DNA of 64,000 bases, taken from assembly GCF_921293095.1 (NCBI RefSeq), contig NC_060254.1:107284917-107348916 (forward strand), read 5' to 3'. Positions 24,204 through 35,764 of this stretch are shown here, in pieces (within the stretch, counting starts at the first letter, position 1; the number at the start of each line of letters is the position of its first letter). The stretch comes from Ischnura elegans (lineage: Eukaryota; Arthropoda; Insecta; Odonata; Coenagrionidae). The notes under the pieces were generated by a model that searched no databases, had not been told where the DNA came from, and was given only the letters and a program-made list of their open reading frames with translations. The position numbers were made by a program, and so were the translations under genes.

Positions 24204-24735
24204 GCGTAAGAAGATTTTCGGATGAGAAAGTAAAAGAAAGGTGATTTTTCGCACTCGTCCGACCGCATCTTGAATATGCAGCGAGAGTATGGGATCCGGT
24301 GCAGAAATGTTTAATCCGCGAACTGAATAAAATACAAAGGAAGGCTGCGCGTTTCGTCAAAAACTGCTACGGGCGTACAGACAGTGTTACCCAGATGTTA
24401 AGCGAATTAGGGTGGGAGCCGTTGGAGTCTCGGAGACTGCGCGCTAGGCTTAGACTGCTTGAACAATTGAGAATGGATATTTGTAAGAGCGACACAGTGA
24501 ACATAACATTAAAGCCACATTATATTTCCAGATCCGACAGAAGCGATAAATTAAGAGAGATGTTTTGCCGAACGGATAGATATGGGAACTCGTTTTTACC
24601 CCGAACCATAGAGGAATTCAGTAAACGCTAATCGTAATTTCGCATTTTCTTTTTATGTGCAAATGGCTGGTGTCCTAACACCCCCTGCCACACGCCTTTT
24701 AGGATGCTGGTGGAGTAGTGTGTAGATGCAGATGA
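24204..24735 (+). pseudogene. CR1/L2-like LINE, 3' part of the split copy
   Basis: This continues the LINE interrupted at 22,136. A premature TGA near 24,242 replaces the conserved RERCYF-type codon. It then encodes the typical C-terminus: REL-NKIQRKAARFVKNCYGR, SELGWEPLE, REMFCRTDRYGNSF, and a stop at 24,629-24,631. The 3' UTR carries the family phrase AACACCCCCTGCCACACGCC and ends in a short tail, GTGTAGATGCAGATG. Confidence 0.85.
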
Positions 24736-25329
24736 AAATTTCAAGAAACTATTTCGGCAGAATTGTTTTACTAGTATGTAATAGTTTCCCTCCGTTTTCC
24801 CTCCATTACTCTTCTACCTTTAAAAACATAAGAGACATTTTTTCCGCCTCTTTCCTTTAACTAAGACTTGTTTATTGGTGTCGGGCATACAATGTTTATC
24901 AGCTTAAGGTTAAACTACTCTGTAGCGATAAATAATAAGATGTGTATAATTTTTTAAGTTGCACTAACTATTAACTTGGTTTGGTATATTAGCTACGAAC
25001 ACACTATCACTTTGGATATTATTATGCTAAGAATTTACAGCAGGAAAACTACGTTTAGGTACAAAAGTAAGTTTATAGCCATGAGAATGTACAATAAATG
25101 AAGTACCACCGTAGCTCTATCGTTTCGAGGCCAATTTCAATATAGCATTGAAGTGTAGGTAAGAGCGGGGTAATAGCGAACACACTTAAGCATTTTTAGT
25201 TTATATCTTTCAATGGAAAACTTCAATGACCAAAGCAATCATATTATTTTGAAGGAAATTCGAATTCCCCCCGATTTTTTTCTTTATATTTCTGAAACTC
25301 AACTTACTTTGGGAGTTATATCCATTTTA
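24736..25329. other. No gene recognised
   Basis: AT-rich spacer between two LINE fragments. No ORF or repeat noted. Confidence 0.4.
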
Positions 25330-26105
25330 CCCGTAATCTTCAACGTTTACATTGAGAAAGTAATGAAATCAAAGAAAAGGCATTTGGGGTGAATATCCAT
25401 GGAGAAAAAATTAGCATGCTAAGATTTGCCGATGACATAACTATTATAGCAGAAACAGAGAAGGATTTGAAAAATATTCTGGTTAATATGGGTAGGGTAA
25501 TGGGTAAATATCAACTGAGAATAAGCACGAAGAAAACCAAGATATTAGAATGCAGCAGAAGAGAAGTCAAGACTAACGTTAAAATAGGGAAGCAAAAACT
25601 GATAGAGGTGGATGAGAGCATTCCACCAAAAGAGAGACCTGCTTACAGCGGGAAACTTAAATATGGAAGTAAAGAAACAATTTATAAGAACCTACATTTG
25701 GAGTATGCTCCTATACGGGAGTGAGGCATGAACAATGACCGCAGCGGAGAAAGCAAGGATAGAGGCCTTCGAAATGTGGTGCTACAGAAGAATGATGAAG
25801 ATCAAATTGAGTTAGTAATAAGGAAGTCCTAAGAGGAGTAGGAGAGAAGAGAAGCCTCATGAAAACCTTAACAAGAAGACGGAACAACCATATAGGCCAC
25901 ATCTTGAGACATGATGGCCTGATGAAGACAATCGTCGAGGGACAAGTGGAAGGCAAGAACGGAAAAGGAAGACCTCGAACAAAATATATGGAACAAGTAA
26001 AGAGAGATGTGAAAGAGAAGAAATACGTAGGTGTGAAAAGGTTATCTGATAGGAAAACTGAGTGGAGAGCTGCGTCAAACCAATCCTAGGATTTTTGACC
26101 AGTGA
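25330..26105 (+). pseudogene. RTE-like non-LTR retrotransposon fragment (RT C-terminal half)
   Basis: The frame 25,389-25,724 begins after the upstream part of the RT domain has been lost. It encodes NIHGEKISMLRFADDITII, with the FADD catalytic motif, then a KKTKILECSR thumb region. After frameshifts near 25,730-25,830 it continues with RRRNNHIGHILRHDGLMK, GKGRPRTKYMEQV and RKTEWRAASNQS. The end is followed by TGATGATGATCC, a short microsatellite-like 3' tail. Truncation and frameshifts make it inactive. It is the same family as the - strand copy at 20,215-21,030. Confidence 0.85.
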
Positions 26106-26157
26106 TGATGATCCATTTTACAAAACACTTACACTGCTCGGTATCGTCCCGAATGCA

Positions 26158-26197
26158 GGGGCAATACCGTACACCAATTACACAGCGGTATTGCCCC
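26158..26197. repeat. Hairpin GGGGCAATACCG / CGGTATTGCCCC, with a third half copy at 26,735-26,746
   Basis: The 12-bp arms are perfect, with a 16-base loop. The right arm word CGGTATTGCCCC recurs at about 26,735-26,746 in the phrase GCACGGTATTGCCCCGTCG. This may be the terminus of an old DNA transposon occupying 26,158-26,770, but no TSD is visible. Confidence 0.45.
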
Positions 26198-27337
26198 ATG
26201 ATGAACGATATTGCAAATATTGTGAGGAAAAAACAAAGATGGAAAATGTAATTTAAAGATTTATTCTATCATGGAAATGAATAAAGATGGCGTATTAGCT
26301 TACATTGAAATTAAAATAATATCTAACCCTCCGATCTTAGTTGATATAAAAGACAGCTAATGTAAAACAAAAATTAAAAAAAAAATCCTTTCCTATTTAC
26401 GATTAAATGTTTTATTGTAGCAACAAATATGATAATCCATAACTAGTGCAGACAAGCTAACGACAAGACGGATGAAGGTCGTTCGGATTATTGGTGTCTT
26501 CCGACCACCGTGTGTTCGGACTACAGTCATTAATAACATGTTTCGCTTACCTCAGTTCGAGTTAGTATTTAAAATTATAAGAAAAGTTGGCAAAACGGAA
26601 AAACTTCCGTTTCATACACGTCCGTAAAGGCAGAAGCTCCCACATTGTATTTATCGGTTTCGCTTTCCTTGCGTTATGCAGCAGTACTTCCCAGTAATCA
26701 CTACACACTCCAGTGGATCTAAAATTATGATGCACGGTATTGCCCCGTCGTACAGTGTTACCCCCGTCTCCCATACTTATGGTAGGTTGTTAAAATATAT
26801 AATTTAAGCGAATTTGTTGGAGAACAATTTGCGTCATAAGCCATCACTTTAAATACCCAACATTTTGAGATGCCTAGTCTATTGTAATTTCGATTAATTC
26901 ATTTTTAAGTCACAATTTCAACCGCAGTACATGAACGGCGAAATGATTTTGAAGCAGCAAATGAAGCCTTGCTGATTCACTATTTCCAGGGAATTTCCAG
27001 GGTTTATGCAATGCCATGAAACAAAACGGGGCTTGGTCGGATTTCCCCCCGGAAATTTTAAAGTTACGCTGAAATCGTAAGCAGAGTAACGTGGAATCAA
27101 TTCACACTCGCACGCATTGGGGAACCAAGGTAATGACTACGAATTCATCAAGAAGTAACTGCATTCAGGAAATACGGGAGGTGCGTTTGAGATCCCCTCA
27201 GACTTTAATATGACTCGATGTGATATCGAAGCGCAGCATCGATTTTTAAATTCCCAAAATATTATTCTGGAGCAATCGAACTATCGAGCAAGTCTACCGA
27301 ACGGTACTTAACGCTAGCATGCCCGACCAATCCTTAC
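26198..27337. other. No gene recognised
   Basis: AT-rich. Apart from the CGGTATTGCCCC copy near 26,735 there is only a short run of overlapping frames. Confidence 0.35.
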
Positions 27338-27926
27338 ACCCTATTATGCCCGAGTGGGTCAATTTGACCCAATATTATCAGGTTTGCACATTTTACTCAA
27401 AATATTTAATTCCGTCCCAGTTTATTTATTAATATTGTTTATAAAGCATTTGGGAGGGCAGTAGAAAATTTAATTGGACGAAAAATATTTAAATTTTAGT
27501 TGTTCAACAATCTCTTTGGTGTTATGGAAACTAGCTTCCACAAATTTGTGAATACTTATCACTTTCCTTCTGATGGGTTTGAGAGGTACAAAGAATTTCA
27601 ATGGCATCAGGTTAAAAAAATTAAAAAGACATATTGACAAAAAATCAGTATAAAACACACCGTTACATTGAATACGATGGAAAATTAGAAAGGGTTTAAA
27701 TGGATTTGATAGTCTGGGTCTAAATGAGCCACCCGGGCATGGCAGCTATAAGTGATGAGAAAAAATAGAAAATAAAAATAATATGAGGCCTAACTTTTGC
27801 ACTGTGGTAAACCAAAATAAATAATTAAAAGCCATGAAATATGAGTCTAAAATTTTTCATCCTTTCAAAATAATCGACATAAATAATCTCTTTTGGGTCA
27901 AATTGACCCAACCGGACATTCTAGTG
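27338..27926. mobile_element. piggyBac-type MITE
   Basis: The right end reads GGGTCAAATTGACCCAACCG, then GACATTCTAGTG followed by TTAA (27,927-27,930), the classic piggyBac target. The left end ACCCTATTATGCCCGAGTGG, followed by GTCAATTTGACCC, is the degenerate inverse, and its TTAA is mutated to TTAC. A second internal motif (GGGTCTAAATGAGCCACCCG at about 27,717-27,736) resembles another terminus of the same type, so one element may be nested in or recombined with another. No transposase is present. Confidence 0.7.
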
Positions 27927-27930
27927 TTAA

Positions 27931-28387
27931 ACCATCCCAAGAACATCCTCGAACAATATCCGAAATGAAATCATTAGCAGTAAAGCCCCGATTGCATTGC
28001 ATTTCGAACTTTTGGGGGTGGGAAAACATTCGCTTGTATTCACAGCAACCCTGCTTTGCATTTGTTTCACGCCACGAGTGAAGTGAAAAGGGAAATGAAG
28101 GCATTGAGTGGCTTTTTGCGGTGAAAGTCCCAATCTCATTCCATCGCATCACACGAGAGCGCCATTTCCGGGATTTTCTTAAAATTTTCGCAGAATTCGA
28201 GAGGTTACATCTCAACTGCTCGATTCGAAACATTTGATTCTAGCGCTCTCAAAACATTCTTAGATAACACTAATTCCATAGATATCTTCTCTCTCCTTAT
28301 TTATCTAACCTTTAGAGCTTTAGCCTTAAAATGAATTTCCATTAATTACTTCAGTTGTGTAAGTATCGTAAATATGGAAAATGAAAA
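27931..28387. other. No gene recognised
   Basis: GC-richer than neighbours and open in both directions at 27,900-28,230, but the frames look like chance. No splice or start context. Confidence 0.35.
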
Positions 28388-28535
28388 ATATATAAAACAA
28401 ATATATATATATATGTACTTTATTAATAAAAATTAGTAATATCAATTTATAAATAATAGTATGTATAATAAATACATACATATATATAAATATATATGTA
28501 TATAATAGTATTTAGTAAAATCAATAAATATATGC
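28388..28535. repeat. TA-rich microsatellite tract
   Basis: An interrupted (TA)n and TATATG-type tract with repeated ATAAAT and ATACAT units. Confidence 0.7.
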
Positions 28536-28664
28536 AAAGCTTAGCCCTGGTGATAGTTTTCAATAAAATGAAACGTTGGCTAACAACTTTTTTCCATTGT
28601 ATACATTTGACCTATACTCCAAGAATTATTTTACCTTAAATATGGAAAGGATGAGAGGAATAGA

Positions 28665-29290
28665 TTCCCCCCCCCCCCCCCCCCAAAGGCTCAGAGAACT
28701 AAAGCAATATTTAAAACTACTAATTTTTCCCCTGTTGTGATGATTTCCGTGGAATTGCGAGTGAAACTCAAATTTTAAGGGTCAAAATGATTCGAAATGA
28801 ATTTCCATGCATGTCATTTTTTAAATTTCCTCGGGCCTGTTGTCGTTTGGGGGGGAAGTCCTCCCCCATATCCCCCCAAAGCATATTCCTACTGTCGGCG
28901 TCAAAATGATGTGCCGCCGTACTTTGCAAATTTATATCTGGACTCCAGTGCATGCCATAGTAATGAATAATGCGTCTTTTTAAAGGAAATTTTATTATTA
29001 ATGCTGATTTATTTTTTGTTTTATAAAAATTCAAAAATCAGCACAAGAGCTCAGAAATTTTTTAAAGTTAAATCAATTTTACTTAGTTGCATTAATATTA
29101 CTTATAGAAGTTTGTAAGGATTTATAAAATATCCCTGAGAAAGCCGTAAAACTCACTATTTATCCTATTTTTTCTGGGGAGGGTCCCCGCAACTCCCGCT
29201 TACCCTGGCGGGTATGCCATACCCCCAGACACCCCAGTATTACTTGCGCCTAAAACCCCTCCTAGCTTTATTTCCTAGCTGCGCCCCTGA
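28665..29290. mobile_element. Fragments of two hAT-like MITE families, rearranged
   Basis: A long C-run at 28,668-28,684 followed by GGCTCAGAGAA resembles one end of the CAGTGGCGCAGC family. At 28,795-28,890 lies an inverted piece of the family at 41,239 (CCCCAAAGCATATTCCTA). From 29,048 to 29,290 the sequence follows the CAGTGGCGCAGC family again (AGCTCAGAAATTT, AGCCGTAAAACTCAC, ending CTAGCTGCGCCCCTG at about 29,276-29,290). No complete element with matching TSD can be delimited. Confidence 0.55.
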
Positions 29291-29946
29291 CGGGTATTAT
29301 GTCGAAAAAGTATCCCAACAAAGGTTGCGTCGCACAGTGGGTGGAAATCGAAAAAGCTGACCAAAACCCAATTTTTTACAGTTTTGTATTGATACGAAAG
29401 CTTTATAGTAACGTTCTAAAATGCCCGAATACCCAAATAAGTTAACTCATTTTTATTTATTTATGTTCGTTACTAGTATATTACCCTTCAAAAAGTGACA
29501 AAAAATCACGAAGGTCCAAACCTACATTTTTTGCAAAATACCTCAACGTCTGTTGCCCTGGTGTGCGTACAAAACGTAAACATTGTTCTCCTGGCGAATA
29601 TATAACGGTAGTTTATATCTATTGACTACAATTAAGCCTTAATTCTTGGAAAATATCCCTTTCCGAATGACATTATACATTAATTGAAAATAAATGTTTT
29701 TCGCTTAAATTTTACTAAATCAGAAATACACTTACTTATCTCCGCGGAGATATTTTCATACACAGTTAGAGCGATGTTTATTCTATGTAACGGAATTAAA
29801 TCCTGCGCATACTTGCAACTTTCAGATTTTTTCATGCTAACGCAAATTGATGTCGGGAGCTTCTCGCACCAAAGTGACCCGCAATGCACGGGATAGGCAC
29901 TTGGGAACTTTGAAGGATGTAATGTTTTCACGGCGAATAGACTGGA
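29291..29946. other. No gene recognised
   Basis: AT-rich. The long - strand frame that crosses into the foldback element (29,680-30,207) has no protein-like support. Confidence 0.4.
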
Positions 29947-30123
29947 GGAAGAGTTCTCGGGTTTCCAGCCGGGTCCAAGGGTTTTTTCGGCACCGACGTT
30001 TCGAGGGCGAAGTCTGCCATCGTCTTCAGGGTGATTCACCCGGAAGACGATGGCAGACTTAGCGTACGAAACGTCGGGGCTGAAAAAACCCTTGGACCCA
30101 GCTGGAAACTCGAGAACTCTTCC
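29947..30123. mobile_element. Foldback (snap-back) element, 177 bp
   Basis: GGAAGAGTTCTCGGGTTTCC at the left is complementary to the right end GGAAACTCGAGAACTCTTCC. Pairing continues through GGGTCCAAGGGTTTTTTC and its inverse, then CGACGTTTCG and CGAAACGTCG. It reaches almost to the centre, where GAAGACGATGGCAGACTT and its inverse pair. The whole element is thus one near-perfect hairpin with a very small loop. No TSD is clear and it has no coding capacity. Confidence 0.85.
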
Positions 30124-31249
30124 TTCACTCGGTAACTTTGCGTGATATGCCAAGTAATCCGTTTGAGAGACTGGATTTTCCCTAAATCTTGAGTGCATTG
30201 CATTCAACTACATATCATTTGCGGTACCTTTACGGTATGTACCCTCTTCAGACGATTTTACCATCGGGTCTTTTCGCGGAAACCACGTTTGGACGGCAAT
30301 AAACCTAATGGTTCGCGCGCCCTTGTCCTCGGCAGCTACCCTTTCATGCACCCAGATTTGTCTTTTACTTTGAATATGTTCCAATCATTCCATTCAACAA
30401 ATGGGGTTTTCCCACAAGATGCCGTCTTAGGCATTGGCTCGTTCACTTCCAGCCGAGTGCTCATTATCAGTCTCCCTTCAGTATTCCTTGTCGAAGTTAG
30501 TGCCGAAGGACAGTCACTGTGTAGTTACCCAGTTATGAGTACAAAGAAAATGACTCCCCAAGATTTATATATTATGGTCTTGGCAAATAGAGGCGGTCAA
30601 TGATGAAGCAGAAGAAATCATTCGAGTTAGAATTGTTACACAAAAAAACTTTTTTGGAAGACGGAAATTAAAAACTTTGCTTGTAACCTTTATTAAAAAA
30701 AAATGTTTTTCGCCAATGTCTTCTAAATTGGGAGCTCTCCAGAGTAAATAGTATATTTATGAATTTGAATAAAATTTGATTAAAAAAGTCATTAGCACTT
30801 CCTGCCGCTCTATTAAAATACCTTTGAGTTGGTAAAATTATAAGTCGACAATCCTAAGAGAGTGCAATCCTTTTATTGGAATTTGGTACAACCTAGTCAC
30901 CCGCTTCTCAGTGATTTTTAGAATTTTATCGGCTGGAATTCTAGTTAATGATACGATTTTCTCAGCTTACTGTCTTAGAACACCTAAAATGTACGAAAAA
31001 CTTTATCCATGGCATTACATGCCACCAACTATTCACAAATATTTCATAAATGGAGAAAGAATAGTGAAGCATGCCATTCTCTCTCTTGGGAAGATGCATT
31101 TGAAGCCCGGCACAAAGACATAGGAAGATCTCTTGAAAAAACATACCAGAAAAGAGTCTAGGATTGCCAAAAACCATGACATTTTCCATAGGCTTCTGTT
31201 AACATCAGATCCTTTTATTTCTGTTCTACAGGGGTTCACTGAAAAGTAA
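30124..31249. other. No gene recognised
   Basis: A 136-codon frame at 30,193-30,603 lacks an ATG context, splice sites or recognisable motifs. AT-rich otherwise. Confidence 0.35.
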
Positions 31250-33060
31250 AACATTACCAGAGGACGTAAAAAATATTTCTGATAAGAGAAGAGGGCAAAG
31301 AAATGGAATGTAGAAGCGCTGAAGGGGACTATGAGGAGAGAATATCAGGAAATAGTGAACAATAGTATTCGGGAGATTGGAAGTACACAGACTGTAGAGG
31401 AAGGGTGGTATAATATTAAAACGGGAATAGTCAAAGCGGCCGATAAGTTGACTTATACATTGACAGTAGAAGGCAAAAGAGGACAAGCCATGTCAAAAAT
31501 TAAGGCTTTAGATGGAAGGATCCCAATCGAGCGAGACGAGGTTTAGAATGGATGGAGGGAATATATGGAAGATCTGTATGACTGCAGGAATAGGCCAGAA
31601 AGATTTAATTTAGCGGAGGAAAAGGCAGTAGAGGAAGAAAAGCTTGGGGATTCTAGATGCAGAAATCGACAGTGCCATTCATGAAGGCTAGGAAAGGAAT
31701 GGGCGTGGACAATATCCCGAATGAGCTTCTCAAGAATCTAGGTAGGGGTGGTAAGCGAAGGTTTTTTGAACTAGTGAGCAGGATCTATGAGGAGGGATAT
31801 TGGCTGCAGGATTTCTTGAGGACGATTTTAATTCCACTACCAAAAAAGGAGAAAGTTGTAGAATGCAGAGATTATAGGACAATTAGCCTAATATCACACA
31901 CTGCGAAAGTAGTGCTTAGGATATTGAACAGACAAATGGAGGCGAGGGGAAAAAAATGATTTGGGCGAAGATCAATTTGGTTTTAGAAAAGGGATGTTAA
32001 CTTATGATGCAGTAGCGATAATGAGATCCCTGGTTGAGAGGAACCTAGAATATGACCAGGACGTGTATGCCTGTTATGTGGATTTTGAAAAAGCATTTGA
32101 TTAAGTGGACTGAGTAAAGCTATTGTAGATTCTCAAGAAAATAGGTGTATATTGGAGGTAAAGGTGACTGATTTGTAATCTGCACATGGCCCAGACTCCG
32201 CAAGTGAGGGTAGCAGACGGATAATCTGGGTGGGCAAGTATTGGACGAGGTGTGACGCAAGGCTCTCCTCTATCGCTTTTTTAACGTGTACGCTGAGGAG
32301 ATGGTAAAAGAGGCTTGGGATGAGTTGGAAGCTGGAGTAAAAGTGGGAGGAATGATGCTCAAATCAGTGAGGTTCACGGATATTCAGGTGTTGTTTAGCC
32401 TGTCATAGAGGGGGCTACAGGTTCTAGTGTATGTGTTAGACTACAGCTGCAAGGAACATGGCATGAGGATTGATCGCAAAGAGACAAAGGTTAGGTGGTT
32501 TTGTGAAGCATCATGGGCCAGGAATATGAGAGTCAAGGTAAAAATAGGTGGGGAAAACCTTGAGCAGGTTGACCATTTCAAGTATTTAGGCAGCACATTT
32601 GAGGAAAATGGCTACAGTAGAGAGAACATCAGGAAGAGAATTGCATTAGTAAAGGTGGCAATCATGAAAAGGAAGAAGCTTATGAGAGGATAGTTTTGTA
32701 AGAGTTTAAAGAAAAGATTAGTACATAATGAGTTTTGGATTATAGCTCTCTACTGAGTGGAAACATAGACACTGAGGAAAGAAGTTGAGAGAAGATTGGA
32801 GGCATTTGAGATGTGGGTATGGAGAAGAATGGAGAAGTTGAAGTGGACGGGGAGGAGGAGGAACGATATAGTGCTGGACATGGTGGGTGAGGAGAGGCAG
32901 CTTTTAGAAGAGATACAAAGGAGACAGAAGTTATGGATGGAGCGAGTACTTAGCGGGGAGGGGATGTTAAAAATGGTGTTAGAGGGTAGAATGTTAGGGA
33001 AACGAGGGAGGGGAAGGAAAAGAATAGGACTTTTAGATAGATTGAAAGGGAGTAAGATTT
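31250..33060 (+). pseudogene. RTE-like non-LTR retrotransposon remnant, most of the RT region
   Basis: Frames in order encode a pre-RT segment (31,331-31,546), then MKARKGMGVDNIPNELLKN and CRDYRTISLISHTAKVVLRI (31,657-31,959). An out-of-frame stretch follows, with GFRKGM, YACYVDFEKAFD (motif A) and, later, RFTDIQVL in place of the FADD box. Next come HFKYLGSTFEENGYS (32,427-32,693) and EAFEMWVWRRMEKLKW with GKRGRGRKR (32,796-33,060). Stops and frameshifts occur throughout. The catalytic motif C is mutated, so it is inactive. Confidence 0.88.
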
Positions 33061-33780
33061 ATTTTGAACGTCTTGTTTCGACAAAAAAACAATGCACCCA
33101 AAAGCCTGCAATTCATAGACTAAAATAATAGAAATAACTCAATCATGGCTTTCCATCCAATCATCCAGTGAGAATGAGCCAAACACTTTGATCTAGAAAG
33201 AGACATCACCACAAAACACATCATTTCAAAGATTCGCATGCCAAGAGGTTTCTTTGACAGTGGACTTCCCTCACCAATAAACAGTTGTGGACATAAAATG
33301 GTGTTCTGAGAGAGTGCATATTAGTTTATGCTTCGGTAAGGTGAGCAATTCAGATAAGGGCGAAACATGAGGAGGAGGCTGTGACTTGGAGGATTTGATG
33401 CAAGGAGAAGAATACAAGAGATGTATGGATGAAGAACTTCCAAATACATACAAAAAACTACAAATTCTGACATGTAAGGGGACTGAGAGCATAAGATTAT
33501 TTCCAAACTTTTCCAGTAAAAATTTAGGCTTTGGACTGTACAGTCACTGAAGGGTCATTCTCCCACAAACATACAAAATTATGTCCATGGACTGCCATAA
33601 AAAAAACCAAAGCTGTTAAAGCAAAACTAAACAGGTTAATTATTTTATGTACCCTTTTACTACTTTTAGTGACAAATTAGCAAAGAAAAAAATTACATGC
33701 ATTCCCAAAATTTAATGCCCATAGACTATGATTCGTCATATTCATGGACAGTTCCACATAGATTTCAGTCATAGTCATCA
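33061..33780. other. No gene recognised
   Basis: AT-rich flank of two LINE fragments. Short frames only. Confidence 0.35.
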
Positions 33781-34436
33781 AGGCAACTGACGAAGTGAAG
33801 TACCTGGGAGTTCGATAACCTCGAACCACACGTGGGGAACACATATAAAGAATATTTGCGGCATAGCCCTGAAGAAATTAGGATTCGTCAAGGGTATTGT
33901 GGGAAGATTTTCGGATGAGAAAGTAAAAGAAAGGTGCTATTTCACACTCGTCCGACCGCACCTTGAATATGCAGCGAGCGTATGGGATCCGGTGCAGAAA
34001 GACTTAATCCGCGAACTGAATAAAATACAAAGGAAGGCTGCGCGGCTCGTCAAAAACTGCTACGGGCGTACAGACAGTGTTACGCAGATGTTAAGCGAAT
34101 TAGGCTGGGAGCCGTTGGAGACTCGGAGGCTTCGCGCTAGGCTTAGATTGCTTGAACAATTGAGAATGGATATCTTTAAGAGTGACACAGAGAACATAGT
34201 ATTAGAGCCACACTATATTTCCCGGTCCGATAAAAGCGATAAATTAAGAGAGATGTTTTGCCGAACAGATAGATATGCGAATTCGTTTTTCCCCCGCACC
34301 ATAAAGGACTTTAATAAACGCTAGTCCCAACTTTGTTAGAGCACTTGATTTTTTTTTAGCTGTAAACAGCTGGTGTCCTAACACCCCCTGCCACATGCCT
34401 TTTCGACGGCTTGCGGGGTATTATGTAGATGTAGAT
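33781..34436 (+). pseudogene. CR1/L2-like LINE 3' fragment
   Basis: It starts inside the conserved DEVKYLGV segment (GACGAAGTGAAGTACCTGGG) with a frameshift. From 33,899 to 34,324 it is open: GRFSDEKVKERCYF, RPHLEYAASVWDP, RKAARLVKNCYGR, FNKR and stop. The 3' UTR has the AACACCCCCTGCCACATGCC phrase and ends TATTATGTAGATGTAGAT, the family's short tandem tail. 5'-truncated. Of the four LINE fragments of this family in the window it keeps the longest uninterrupted C-terminal frame. Confidence 0.88.
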
Positions 34437-35764
34437 TTTTGAAGAGGTGTTTATTGTATCAACAACCTTTACTAAATAATGTAGTATAAAATCTATCATT
34501 AAACAAGTGACAACAACATAAACATTCCAAAATAGCCTTTTTGGGTTGCTATTAGTTCATTGTATTTACGTATTATAAAATAAAAAATATTTGTCCTATC
34601 CAAAAAAGTAATGTCTGTGGACATACAGGAAAAAGGGGAAATTATTCATTGGAGTAGGTGGAATTCCACTCAAGCCCTGAACAACCACTGTGTAGAGAAG
34701 GAGATCGTGAGCTTTATTGGGTACCTACCCTGAGTTTATACTTCGTTTATTGAATGTTTTAATACTGGAAGAAAGAGTTTTGTTCAGTTTGTTGAAAGGG
34801 CCAAGATCATCGGCCATGTCCATGGACAAGTAAAAAGAAGTAACTCTGCACCTTTTACTAATTACAATTGAGATGCCTTTTTCAGCTATACAATTCAAGT
34901 TCAACATATAAGAAACAGTATCCAAAAGAAAAACAGGTATGTTTTGTCTGTTAACTCTGCAGTCCACCGACATGACAGATGGTAACGGACATGATGATAC
35001 ACTATGACTAGTTACAGAATGTCCAATGAAAAATAAAATGAACTTTTTCTAGTGAGTAAACATGAAACTCCTTTTCTGCATTGTCCATGGACATATACAT
35101 ACATACATCATATGCGTAGACAACACAAAAGTAAATATAAAAAAACAGTGTAAGTATTGCTAACGATCTATGCCACTTTCGTCATTATGTTGTAGGAATG
35201 ACAAACTTTAATTATGCTATGGGAGACTATCTGGTAACCAGATTTGGTTCTTATATAAACAAAAATTAGAAAATGTACGTTTTAGGGAAAAAGACCCTGT
35301 AAAATAGTACATAAGTGTATCCGTGCTTTGCTGTTATTATAGCTTGAACAGCCCTGCCCTTGCTGCTTCGATGAGGTCACTGCATATGATGGAGATACAG
35401 GGATGGGCATTTTTTGACTCCCATACCCAATGAGGCTACTGTAAATTCTATAGTCTGGCATGAAAAATTGAAAAGCAGCACAATGAGACCAAACTCTGCT
35501 GGATAAAAGGCAACCACCAAATTTTGAGTAGATTTTCCTGGGTTATAAAGTCGTCTTGTATGCTGCAATAAACTGTAACCTTACACAAGGGGAATTGGAA
35601 TCTGCCAAGAGAATAGAGCAGAACTACTTCAAAGAATGAGTTCACATTGCAATACAATACTAAAGGGGAAAAGAATGTAATTTTTTGATTAAAAATGAAG
35701 GAATTCTTGAAAGTTACCCAAGGGAAGCACACTCAACTCAAAAACAAACAAATAGGAACATGAA
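34437..35764. other. No gene recognised
   Basis: AT-rich with several short frames. The phrase GTCCATGGACAT and variants (about 33,581, 34,820 and 35,083) recurs but shows no regular array. Confidence 0.35.

Noticed and set aside
28388..28535. Possible matrix-attachment or origin element in the TA-rich tract
   Set aside because: It is a simple microsatellite; nothing else supports a special function.
29680..30207. 175-codon - strand frame
   Set aside because: Most of it lies in the foldback element, where both strands are similar in sequence, and its remaining parts have no protein-like character.
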